Below, in pieces: positions 6,270 to 12,740 of a stretch of DNA of 12,740 nucleotides. The stretch's first letter is position 1. Each line of letters begins with the position of its first letter. A model generated the notes under the pieces. That model was not told the DNA's origin. It worked only from the letters and a program-made list of their open reading frames with translations, and ran no database searches. Position numbers and translations under genes: made by a program. Source of the DNA: 2-01-FULL-44-17 sp036517175 (lineage in GTDB: Bacteria > Patescibacteriota > Minisyncoccia > 2-02-FULL-40-12 > IGHO2-01-FULL-4-A); assembly GCA_036517175.1 (NCBI GenBank), contig DATDXQ010000022.1:1-12740 (forward strand), in the 5' to 3' direction.

Positions 6270-6536
6270 GTGCGGGTCTATCATCGATTTTCTGTGGTGT
6301 GCGTGGGCTGCAATCATCGCAACGTTCCACATCGTAGCCCCAGAGAGGGTGTTCGCAGGGTTTTAGCTGGCGAAGTTACTAAATGCAATGGATGTAAATG
6401 TGATTTTACACATATTGCTGTTCCAGGCCGACCATTAGTTCAATCTATTTCCAAGACTCTATTAAATCTATCCAGCCTGGTAAGTATTGTAAACTATTCT
6501 GGCGATGTACCCCCAGCTATGGGTCATATAGTTTAG
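6270..6536 (+). CDS. Putative small zinc-ribbon protein
   Basis: An 88-residue protein with C11-x-x-C14 and, 24 residues later, C39-x-x-C42-x-C44, the spacing of a zinc ribbon. The part between is basic (several Arg, His), and the C-terminal third has no clear motif. It begins with GTG two bases after the TAG of the two-helix membrane gene, so it is probably translated by coupling; only a weak GAGAAG-like Shine-Dalgarno is nearby. An intrinsic terminator overlaps its stop codon. The Cys pattern and this fit to the transcription unit argue that it is real; base composition is somewhat richer in G+C than its neighbours. Partner and role are unknown. Confidence 0.6.
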   Translation: MRVYHRFSVVCVGCNHRNVPHRSPREGVRRVLAGEVTKCNGCKCDFTHIAVPGRPLVQSISKTLLNLSSLVSIVNYSGDVPPAMGHIV

Positions 6537-6556
6537 TCCCTCAGGGGACTTTTTTT
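6535..6556 (+). terminator. Rho-independent terminator of the two-gene unit
   Basis: AGTCCC (6535-6540) pairs with GGGACT (6545-6550) across a TCAG loop and ends in seven T (6550-6556). It overlaps the TAG stop of the zinc-ribbon candidate. Confidence 0.88.
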
Positions 6557-6566
6557 ATACAACAAA

Positions 6567-8168
6567 CTAATCCTCTAGGGGTATCACGATTCCGTTCTTG
6601 TCGTAGTTTCCCTTTATATAATCATCTGGTATTAAGTAAAATATTCTTTTTGCAAGTTGTTTTTCTCGGGTGTATGTGTCGGTCATAAACATGATGGTTT
6701 GTGCGGGCATCGGTACGGCATTAACCAATCCACCACTAGCATTAACTAGCACATATTTTTTTATGTTGATTGGCATTGAGTTAAGCTTTGCAGCAATTTC
6801 TACATAATTTTGATTAAAGGCGTATGCGACGTCATTTTTGTTTGCCCATTTGTTAAAATATTTATCATATTCAGCAATTGTGATTGCTCCCAACAATATA
6901 AACAAAACCGTCGTTGCGATAACCGAGCTTTCTTTGATGCTACGTCGACGCATGTAATATTCGCTTCGTGCATTTTCATGACCCACCAACCCTTTATGCT
7001 GAGAATACAAACCAAAAAGAGTCTTGGATTCGTGAAAATCTCTTGCCTTGTACCAATCTCCGACTTTATCGATAAACCACCACAGGCCTTCTCCTGCGAA
7101 TATAAATACTACCGGAGCAACAATTATAGCCCGAAGCGCATGTGGTAACCCCTCATTTGATACTATTGTAGGAACTAAACCGACAAGAAACCACGAAAGT
7201 AACATGACATGGACTGTTGATAAGTGTCCGTGAGTTTTAGCGCGCCTAAATAATTTAATCCAGCTTCTCAAAAAACCAACAACAAAAAATGCTCCAATGG
7301 GCCATACCAAAAGTGGTTGACCAGAGAAATTATGTCTCCAGTTGTAATCTCCAACAAAACTGAACATGCCCAATGTTTTGACTGTATTGTTGGCAAGAGT
7401 TTCTAGGGGATTTTCTGATGCAAATATGGATATTTGTCCAACCCTTCCTAAAAAATCTTCTGGGTTCATCCAGAAATGATAGCCAATCGGTAGCGAGACT
7501 ATTATGAAAATGACGATGAACATTGCCATCCCCTTAAGGATCGCATCTTTTGTTTCTCTGTACTTAAGATGATCAAAATCCTTCTTTATAGTTTGCCAGT
7601 ATGCCAATAGAACTAGAATGATTACAAAAGGCATGGCCCGGAAAGCTATATAAGTATATAATCCAAGCCCCCAAACGGCTGCACTAATTGCAAAATTTAG
7701 TAGTCGCCCCGATGACAAACCTCGCCATAGGAAATAAAAACCCCAGACAAGAACAAGGGGAGCCAAGATAGCACGGAAGCCAATTCTAGAGAACATCACA
7801 TGCCAAAATCCGATTGCCATCAGGTAGCTTGAGATAGCAGCTATTTGCCAGTTGAAAAGACGTGCTGTTAATAAGTACAGACCCCAGATTGTTAGAACTC
7901 CGGCTATTGCCGAAACAATTCTAAGCGCCCATGCTTTGTATCCGAATATTTTGAGAGATACTGCTTGAAGATTAATAAATAATCCTTCGCGCCCATTATT
8001 TTCTTGATAGAAAACCTTGTAATCTCCTGTTTCGATGGCCTGTATAGCGTTGTTCCCATTCATGGCTTCATCTGGATAAAGACCAGGGGGCGTGGAATCA
8101 ATTTTATAAAATCTAAAAAACATGGCAACAGCCAAAATTAGAATTACCACTAGGTATTTTCTTTGCAT
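6567..8168 (-). CDS. GT39-like integral membrane glycosyltransferase (second)
   Basis: A 533-residue polytopic membrane protein. TM1 starts at about residue 5. The first external loop has PPGLYPDEAMNGNNA with the family's Asp-Glu pair at D33-E34, the same position as in the other GT39-like protein, but otherwise the two differ and this one lacks the DSNLDWGQ motif. Other marks are NGREGLFINLQA (about 58-69) and FSRIGFRAILAPL (about 126), often seen in bacterial PMT/ArnT-type proteins. About nine to ten helices are followed by an external C-terminal domain of about 100 residues after the last helix (ATTVLFILLGAITIA). It probably transfers a lipid-linked sugar to an envelope acceptor; the substrate is unknown. 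A segment around residues 372-410 (GDWYKARDFHESKTLFGLYS and onward) is a long polar loop. The ATG at 8168 has no Shine-Dalgarno and a TATAAT seven bases upstream, so the mRNA may be leaderless. Confidence 0.85.
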   Translation of the reverse strand: MQRKYLVVILILAVAMFFRFYKIDSTPPGLYPDEAMNGNNAIQAIETGDYKVFYQENNGREGLFINLQAVSLKIFGYKAWALRIVSAIAGVLTIWGLYLLTARLFNWQIAAISSYLMAIGFWHVMFSRIGFRAILAPLVLVWGFYFLWRGLSSGRLLNFAISAAVWGLGLYTYIAFRAMPFVIILVLLAYWQTIKKDFDHLKYRETKDAILKGMAMFIVIFIIVSLPIGYHFWMNPEDFLGRVGQISIFASENPLETLANNTVKTLGMFSFVGDYNWRHNFSGQPLLVWPIGAFFVVGFLRSWIKLFRRAKTHGHLSTVHVMLLSWFLVGLVPTIVSNEGLPHALRAIIVAPVVFIFAGEGLWWFIDKVGDWYKARDFHESKTLFGLYSQHKGLVGHENARSEYYMRRRSIKESSVIATTVLFILLGAITIAEYDKYFNKWANKNDVAYAFNQNYVEIAAKLNSMPINIKKYVLVNASGGLVNAVPMPAQTIMFMTDTYTREKQLAKRIFYLIPDDYIKGNYDKNGIVIPLED

Positions 8169-8175
8169 AAGTATA

Positions 8176-8181
8176 ATTATA
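8176..8181 (-). promoter_or_regulatory. -10 box placed for a leaderless mRNA of the second GT39-like gene
   Basis: Read on the minus strand this is TATAAT, then seven bases, then the ATG at 8168. Initiation at the usual distance would fall on or next to the start codon. The -35 region is poor. No Shine-Dalgarno is possible in the seven intervening bases. Confidence 0.55.
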
Positions 8182-8195
8182 ATCCCAATTTAAGT

Positions 8196-8224
8196 TTTGC
8201 ACACTGGGGATATTGTTATATAAT
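8196..8224 (+). promoter_or_regulatory. Promoter placed for a leaderless mRNA of the coiled-coil gene
   Basis: TATAAT at 8219-8224, then seven bases (TAAAACA), then the ATG at 8232. A TTTGCA hexamer (8196-8201, four of six) lies 17 bases upstream. It mirrors the minus-strand box of the divergent gene. Confidence 0.58.
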
Positions 8225-8231
8225 TAAAACA

Positions 8232-8678
8232 ATGGCTGAGAGTGTTGGACAAAGTGGGTCATCTAACTTGGAACAGGAAATAGCTCAGATTGAGCGCGAC
8301 TTAGCGTCCAAACGTGCAGATCTAGAATTCCAACAGCAATCCGGACAAATACAGGAAATACCTAAAGAAAAAGAAACATTGCGTGAAGTGGTGCAGGAAC
8401 AATATTCGATGCCGGTTCAAAAACAAACACCACAAAACGATCAGTCCAGTTCTGGTCAGGCAATACCACCAACAGTAGAGCCACCGTCATATCTCGCTCC
8501 TGAACTCAAAGACAAGGTCCAAGAGCTAGTAAACATTGCCTTTAATCAGTCTCCAGGAGAAGCAATAAAACAGGCCAAGGCTAGCAACAACGCAGCTCTT
8601 ATAGACGCCTTTCACGATGCCCTGGTGGACGAACTTTATAATCACCTGCTTGAACGTGGCAAAATACAAAGATTATAG
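8232..8678 (+). CDS. Small coiled-coil/helical protein, first gene of the ATPase cluster
   Basis: A 148-residue soluble protein in three parts. It has an N-terminal heptad-like coiled coil (about residues 12-48, LEQEIAQIERDLASKRADLE), a Gln/Pro/Ser-rich linker (about 58-88), and a C-terminal helical domain (about 90-148, LKDKVQELVNIAFNQSPGEA then ALIDAFHDALVDELYNHLLE). The last part is compact and well patterned and probably folds alone. The frame is open upstream to a TTG at 8163, but the ATG at 8232 is preferred because a TATAAT sits seven bases before it and the extra 23 residues would be read across that promoter. It is followed after three bases by the four-helix membrane gene and then the ATPase gene, so a joint function, for example as a cytoplasmic adaptor, is a fair inference. 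The family is not recognised. Confidence 0.75.
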   Translation: MAESVGQSGSSNLEQEIAQIERDLASKRADLEFQQQSGQIQEIPKEKETLREVVQEQYSMPVQKQTPQNDQSSSGQAIPPTVEPPSYLAPELKDKVQELVNIAFNQSPGEAIKQAKASNNAALIDAFHDALVDELYNHLLERGKIQRL

Positions 8679-8681
8679 AAA

Positions 8682-9521
8682 ATGAAAACTTCACATGTTC
8701 TATTAATTTCATTTTTAATTTCTATTATCCTTCTGTTTATAATACCAAAAGGATTTTTACCCCAAGACATTAGTCAAACTATCCTAACTGTAACTACATT
8801 TTTATTTGGTATTTTGGCCGGTTTCTATATTTTGGTTACTTATTCAGAGTACGATACCCTAAAGAAATCTATTGGTAATGAATTGTCTGGCTGGCACTCT
8901 TTGTTCGAGGGGGTTAAGAGATATAGACCTGAAGAATTAAATACCTTTTCTGATTTATTAGATTCATACGTAATAAGATCATTTGACCCTGAGCTAATTG
9001 AATATTCAAGAGCAACACAGAGTGAATTTGAAAAAATAGAAAAATTTATATCAAATATGCCGCTTAACAAAGATCTGGAATCTGTTCTTGAAGTAGAAAT
9101 ATTGACCCCGCTGAATGTTATTAGGGAAGCGAGAGACCAATTATTTGTTCTGGGGGCCAAGTCTCTTTCTGGTTTCCAGTGGCTAATTCTTTATTCTCTG
9201 GCTGCAATATTTATTGTATCTTTATATAATCTACGTTCTGACAATCTTTTTTTTGATACAGTGGTGGTTCTTTTGTCTGTTTCAGTTGCACTTATATTTC
9301 TTCTTGTCAGGGGTCTTGATGACTATACATGGAATGAGAAAAACTTCGGTATTTCCTCGTTCGAGAATTTATTGCTTATAATTGGTAAGCTTCCTTATTA
9401 TCCAAAAACTCTTATAACTAGCGGAAGGGTAAGACCGATCGAAAAAGAATATAGAGTGGGTGTTAGTTATAATTCAGAGACAGGACAAAGAAAAATAGAG
9501 ATTGTAAAAAATAACAAATAA
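8682..9521 (+). CDS. Four-helix membrane protein, possibly DUF4239/bestrophin-like
   Basis: 279 residues. TM1 at about 5-22 and TM2 at about 32-54 lie at the N-terminus, followed by a helical, charged domain of some 110 residues (YSEYDTLKKSIGNELSGWHS onward), TM3 at about 164-183, TM4 at about 190-209, and a cytoplasmic tail of about 70 residues rich in basic and beta-type segments (EYRVGVSYNSETGQRKIEI). The 2TM - long helical insert - 2TM layout, with FLFGILAGFYILVTYSEYD at the second helix, resembles DUF4239-type bestrophin-like proteins, but I cannot confirm the family. The ATG at 8682 lies three bases after the preceding stop, and the next gene begins five bases after this one ends, so the three genes are almost surely co-transcribed. 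The helical domain could form a membrane platform or channel for the ATPase. Confidence 0.78.
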   Translation: MKTSHVLLISFLISIILLFIIPKGFLPQDISQTILTVTTFLFGILAGFYILVTYSEYDTLKKSIGNELSGWHSLFEGVKRYRPEELNTFSDLLDSYVIRSFDPELIEYSRATQSEFEKIEKFISNMPLNKDLESVLEVEILTPLNVIREARDQLFVLGAKSLSGFQWLILYSLAAIFIVSLYNLRSDNLFFDTVVVLLSVSVALIFLLVRGLDDYTWNEKNFGISSFENLLLIIGKLPYYPKTLITSGRVRPIEKEYRVGVSYNSETGQRKIEIVKNNK

Positions 9522-9526
9522 ATACA

Positions 9527-11950
9527 TTGGAAATTATTTTAATAATTGGACTCGTTTCTGCTCTGGGAATAATCGCAATTGCGGCCTTTATTGTACTTGG
9601 GGGCATGAGGTCACGCGGACAAGTTGATCGCTCATTGAACATGTCCCTGTTTTTAATTCGTGTACCTAGAGATACTGGCACGTTGCCAGGTGGTGGCAAC
9701 CAGAAGCAAGAAAAAGAACTGATCGCAATTGGCGAACAATTAATTGCCGGTTTTTCAAATATACACTCTAAGGGATGGAATAAATTTGTATATGGCGAGC
9801 CATATGTGGTATTGGAGATGGCCGTACATCACATTGGAGAGGAGACCCATTTTTACGTTTCTGTGCCAAAAAATAATGAGGATATAATAGAAAAACAGAT
9901 CTATGGTCTGTACCCCAATGCAGAAGTAAGCAGAGTCAAGGATTATAATATTTTCAATCCTACCGGGGCTACTGCGGGAGCTTATATGAGCTATTCCAGA
10001 GATTCAATTTTACCTATTCGAACATATCAAAAAATGGAGACTGATCCCATTGGCGGCATATTGACCTCGATGTCCAGACTGCAGTCTGAGGGTGAAGGAG
10101 CGGCAATGCAAATTTTACTAAGGCCCAGTCATGCCGATAAACAGAAATCATTTGCTTCTAAGGTGTCTCGTGAAATGCAATCCGGTTACCAGCTTAAGGA
10201 GGCTATGCAGAGAGCGATACATCCACCCAAAGCTGAAGCAAATGAGGGAAAACAGGAACCTCCAAGAATAGTAACTCCGGCAGATGAACAAGTAATCAAG
10301 GCGATAAGCGATAAATCAAGCAAACAAAGCTTTGATGTTAACGTGCGTCTTGTAACTTCAGCTCAGTCTGAACCAAGAGCTCAGCAGATTCTCCAGGATT
10401 TTGAGGGTGCGTTTGTGCAATTCTCATCTCCAGATATAAATTCACTAAAATCAAACAAATTAACGGGCCGTGCTCTGGATAAACTTATATACAATTTTTC
10501 ATTCAGATTATTCGAAAATAATCGCCTAATGGTTATGTCAGTAGAGGAGATTACGAGTCTTTTCCATTTGCCAGTTTCTTCAACCGCTGCGCCGAGAGTT
10601 AAATTCCTAAAATCAAAACTAGCAGAACCGCCATCGAATTTGCCACAGGAGGGTATCGTGCTCGGGCACAATGTCTTTAGAGGACAAGAGGTACCCGTCC
10701 GCATGACCGACGAAGATAGACGCAGACATTTGTATGTAATAGGTCAGACTGGTACTGGTAAATCCACGATTATGAAGGCCCTGCTTAGACAAGATGTTGA
10801 AAATGGTAAGGGTGTTTGCCTTATAGATCCTCATGGGGAGTTTGCAGAGTTTGTATTGTCAGTGGTACCACCAGAGCGCATTGATGATGTGATCTATTTC
10901 AATCCTGGCGATGTTGCGCGACCTATGGGCTTAAACATGCTTGAAATGGATCCAACTCATCCAGAGCAGAAAACCATGATTATAGATGAGTTATTTGGAA
11001 TAATGGACAAGCTCTACAACCTCAAAGAAACCGGAGGTCCAATGTTTGAGAAGTATTTTAAGAATTCTTTATATCTTTTGCTTGACGACTATGAGCACGA
11101 CATCCCAACCCTTTCCGATATTTCAAGGGTTTTGAATGACGATATATATCGCAATGACAAATTAAGCAGGGAAACCAATCCTCTGGTAAAAGAATTCTGG
11201 CAACTTGAGGCTGAAAAGGCCACTGGTGATCAGTCTCTTTCCAATTTTTCTCCATATATAACATCCAAGCTTAACAATTTTGTTTTTAACGAATTTTTGA
11301 GGCCAATCATTAATCAGAAGAAAAGTGCCTTTAACTTCAGGGAAGTTATGGACGACTCTAAAATATTGGTGGTTAATTTATCAAAGGGTAAGATAGGGGA
11401 TCTCAATGCCAATTTCATAGGCATGTTGATGGTCGGCAAGCTTCTTCGTGCTGCCTTATCTCGTGTTGACATACAAGATGAAAAATCTCGCAGAGATTTC
11501 TATCTTTACATAGATGAGTTTCAGAATTTTACCACTGATAGCATATCTACAATATTATCCGAAGCGCGCAAATATAGACTAAACTTAGTCATTGCCCACC
11601 AGTTCATCAAGCAGCTCAAAGAAAATATAAGAGATGCGGTTTTTGGAAATGTCGGCTCTATTGTATCCTTCAGGATAAGTCCGGATGACGCTGAATTTAT
11701 GAAAAATAAATTTGCTCCAGTATTCAGTGAGCAGGATCTTATGAATATAGACAATCTTAATGCCTATGTTAGTCTTTTGGTTGGCGGTCAGACCACAAGA
11801 CCCTTTAATATAAAGATAGATACAGAAAGAGTGTTTGGTGCTGGTGATGAAGAAGCTGCAGGTTACTTGAGAGAAATATCAAGAATGAAGTATGGCCGAT
11901 CCAGAGAAGATGTGGAAGCAGAAATAATGTCTGGAAGGGTCTCAAACTAA
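9527..11950 (+). CDS. Membrane-anchored VirD4/TraD-like (HerA/FtsK superfamily) P-loop ATPase
   Basis: 807 residues. One N-terminal helix (about 3-26) anchors the protein. A domain of about 330 residues (from SLNMSLFLIRVPRD) has no motif I recognise. A segment ending EEITSLFHLP precedes the motor, as in many TraD/HerA-type proteins. The ATPase domain begins near residue 380 (GHNVFRGQEVPVRMTDEDR). It has Walker A GQTGTGKST at 406-414, LIDPHGEFAE soon after, Walker B FYLYIDEFQ with D663-E664, and an AHQFIKQL motif near 688. The overall order matches VirD4/TraD coupling proteins, which pump DNA or protein through a membrane, but no other type IV secretion gene or relaxase is in the window. The TTG start at 9527 is five bases after the upstream stop and directly precedes the helix; there is no Shine-Dalgarno, so coupling is likely. 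The unusual feature is the large N-terminal domain together with two small partners. Confidence 0.88.
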   Translation: MEIILIIGLVSALGIIAIAAFIVLGGMRSRGQVDRSLNMSLFLIRVPRDTGTLPGGGNQKQEKELIAIGEQLIAGFSNIHSKGWNKFVYGEPYVVLEMAVHHIGEETHFYVSVPKNNEDIIEKQIYGLYPNAEVSRVKDYNIFNPTGATAGAYMSYSRDSILPIRTYQKMETDPIGGILTSMSRLQSEGEGAAMQILLRPSHADKQKSFASKVSREMQSGYQLKEAMQRAIHPPKAEANEGKQEPPRIVTPADEQVIKAISDKSSKQSFDVNVRLVTSAQSEPRAQQILQDFEGAFVQFSSPDINSLKSNKLTGRALDKLIYNFSFRLFENNRLMVMSVEEITSLFHLPVSSTAAPRVKFLKSKLAEPPSNLPQEGIVLGHNVFRGQEVPVRMTDEDRRRHLYVIGQTGTGKSTIMKALLRQDVENGKGVCLIDPHGEFAEFVLSVVPPERIDDVIYFNPGDVARPMGLNMLEMDPTHPEQKTMIIDELFGIMDKLYNLKETGGPMFEKYFKNSLYLLLDDYEHDIPTLSDISRVLNDDIYRNDKLSRETNPLVKEFWQLEAEKATGDQSLSNFSPYITSKLNNFVFNEFLRPIINQKKSAFNFREVMDDSKILVVNLSKGKIGDLNANFIGMLMVGKLLRAALSRVDIQDEKSRRDFYLYIDEFQNFTTDSISTILSEARKYRLNLVIAHQFIKQLKENIRDAVFGNVGSIVSFRISPDDAEFMKNKFAPVFSEQDLMNIDNLNAYVSLLVGGQTTRPFNIKIDTERVFGAGDEEAAGYLREISRMKYGRSREDVEAEIMSGRVSN

Positions 11951-11955
11951 AATTC

Positions 11956-11961
11956 TATAAT
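11956..11961 (+). promoter_or_regulatory. Possible -10 box just before the GtrA gene
   Basis: A perfect TATAAT followed by five T and the ATG at 11967. No -35 is visible, and the spacing is two bases shorter than at the 8232 gene. It may allow separate leaderless expression, or be chance in an A+T-rich gap. Confidence 0.28.
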
Positions 11962-11966
11962 TTTTT

Positions 11967-12599
11967 ATGAATACAAAAGATATAAAAATTTCATTGATCA
12001 TAGGACTTCTAACAGGTTTGATGTGGTCCTGGGTTCTGATTCGTCTAAATACTTTTGAGAGTTTAGGATTGCCAACCCAATATACATGGAGTTTGGTGAT
12101 TTTAGTGCCGATATTGTATCTTGGAATTCTTTTTATAGCAGGTAAGCTTACAAGGGTTATCGGATTTATCGAATCATTTGTTAAGTACGGAATGGTTGGG
12201 CTCCTTAATACTGGCGTGGATTTTGGTATTTTCAATCTGCTGATGGTTTTGACAGGCAATACTTTGCCTGGCTTGGCGTTAAGCTCTTTTAAGGGAATGT
12301 CTTTTGTTGTGGCTGTTATTAACAGTTATTTTTGGAACAAATATTGGTCTTTTAGGGCTGCCTCATCTACCGAAGAAAAAGGCAAGGAATTCTTCAAGTT
12401 CTTGCTGGTCAATATAGTCGGCGCTCTTCTTAACGTGGGTATAACATCTGCGATCACATTGACGATTGCACCTCAATTCGGATTCGGTCAGATTGCCTGG
12501 AATAATATTGCCGCAGTTGTGGCCACTGCTATCGCATTGATTTGGAATTTTATCGGGTTTAGATTTATTGTCTTTAAGAAAAAACCCAGTAACGTATAA
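11967..12599 (+). CDS. GtrA-family membrane protein with an N-terminal extension
   Basis: 210 residues. The C-terminal ~140 residues form the four-helix GtrA domain. It begins with FVKYGMVGLLNTGVDFGIFN (about 71-90), has the conserved VINSYFWNKYWSF near 115, and ends with IALIWNFIGFRFIVFKKK. GtrA-type proteins are thought to help move polyprenyl-phosphate-linked sugars across the membrane for surface glycosylation, which would suit the two GT39-like enzymes nearby. Before this domain are two additional helices (about 8-26 and 40-60), longer than the usual ~130-residue family member. It follows the ATPase gene by 16 bases with no Shine-Dalgarno; whether it belongs functionally with the ATPase or with the glycosyltransferases is unclear. 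Confidence 0.86.
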   Translation: MNTKDIKISLIIGLLTGLMWSWVLIRLNTFESLGLPTQYTWSLVILVPILYLGILFIAGKLTRVIGFIESFVKYGMVGLLNTGVDFGIFNLLMVLTGNTLPGLALSSFKGMSFVVAVINSYFWNKYWSFRAASSTEEKGKEFFKFLLVNIVGALLNVGITSAITLTIAPQFGFGQIAWNNIAAVVATAIALIWNFIGFRFIVFKKKPSNV

Positions 12600-12617
12600 C
12601 ACGAGCTAAGTTTATTT

Positions 12618-12740
12618 ATGTCACAGGTACTATATCGCAAATACAGGCCGACAACGTTTGGAGAAATAATGGGGCAGGAACATGTTATGCGCACTTTACA
12701 AGGTGCGCTTGTTTCTGGGCGCGTTGGGCATGCTTATCTT
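12618..12740 (+). CDS. dnaX: DNA polymerase III subunit gamma/tau, N-terminal fragment (3' end outside window)
   Basis: The first 41 residues are present and run off the right edge. They read MSQVLYRKYRPTTFGEIMGQ and continue with EHVMRTLQGAL and GRVGHAYL, the standard start of DnaX clamp-loader subunits ('YRKyRP.tF.e..GQehv...L..al..gri.HAYLF'). The Walker A site should follow immediately outside the window. The ATG at 12618 is the clear start because S/Q-V-L-Y-R-K-Y-R-P is normally within the first ten residues. Only a poor Shine-Dalgarno (GAG at 12603-12605) is seen. It begins 18 bases after the GtrA gene. Confidence 0.93.
   Translation, partial: MSQVLYRKYRPTTFGEIMGQEHVMRTLQGALVSGRVGHAYL

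Noticed and set aside
6800..7233. Open frames on both strands within the second GT39-like gene
   Set aside because: They overlap a well-supported membrane protein and encode no recognisable domain; their content follows from the sense codons.
8163..8231. Upstream TTG extension of the coiled-coil gene by 23 residues
   Set aside because: It would translate across the promoter and overlap the divergent gene's start; the ATG at 8232 with a TATAAT seven bases before it is a better start.
10381..10834. Overlapping minus-strand open frames opposite the ATPase gene
   Set aside because: They lie fully within the conserved ATPase coding region, including the Walker A region, and have no start signals or recognisable motifs.
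9527..11950. Complete conjugation or type IV secretion locus
   Set aside because: Only one coupling-type ATPase is present; there is no VirB4, relaxase, pilin or origin of transfer in the window.
2..12599. UGA reassigned to glycine (code 25)
   Set aside because: GlmS, the ATPase and other conserved genes run full length with normal glycines and no in-frame TGA, so standard decoding suffices; only the absence of TGA stops is noted.

Overview
The window (12,740 bases, roughly 40% G+C) looks like a chromosomal segment of a member of the Candidate Phyla Radiation / Patescibacteria, most like a Parcubacteria-type genome. This is an inference from gene content: an FtsQ-like protein next to alanine racemase, GT-C (GT39-like) membrane proteins, a TM-anchored VirD4/TraD-like ATPase with no other secretion genes, a GtrA protein beside dnaX, tight spacing, and several genes without Shine-Dalgarno sites. 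No rRNA, tRNA, CRISPR array, transposase gene or complete IS was seen. The standard bacterial code fits. None of the 13 genes whose stop codon is inside the window ends in TGA.

Left part (1-2051): the 3' end of an alanine racemase gene; a 229-base intergenic region holding a 135-base nested inverted-repeat element that carries an extended -10 promoter; an FtsQ/DivIB-like cell-division gene; and a left-handed beta-helix (hexapeptide-repeat-like) protein with its own promoter and terminator. Alr and FtsQ fit a peptidoglycan/division cluster.

Middle part (2052-8168): glmS on the minus strand (amino-sugar precursor of peptidoglycan and glycans); a small unknown gene diverging from it behind a strong extended -10 promoter; two minus-strand GT39-like integral membrane glycosyltransferases; and between these a plus-strand pair of small genes (a two-helix membrane protein and a putative zinc ribbon) that starts from a fully consensus promoter lying inside the 5' end of the first glycosyltransferase gene.

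Right part (8169-12740): a 63-base divergent region with two mirror-image TATAAT boxes, each exactly 7 bases from an ATG, suggesting leaderless transcription in both directions. Rightward lies a compact cluster: a small coiled-coil protein, a four-helix membrane protein, an 807-residue membrane-anchored P-loop ATPase of the VirD4/TraD/HerA-like type, a GtrA-family membrane protein, and the start of dnaX. The first three genes are the best candidate for a poorly described system, a membrane-bound DNA or protein pump with two dedicated partners. The GT39-like enzymes, GtrA and GlmS together point to cell-surface glycan synthesis.
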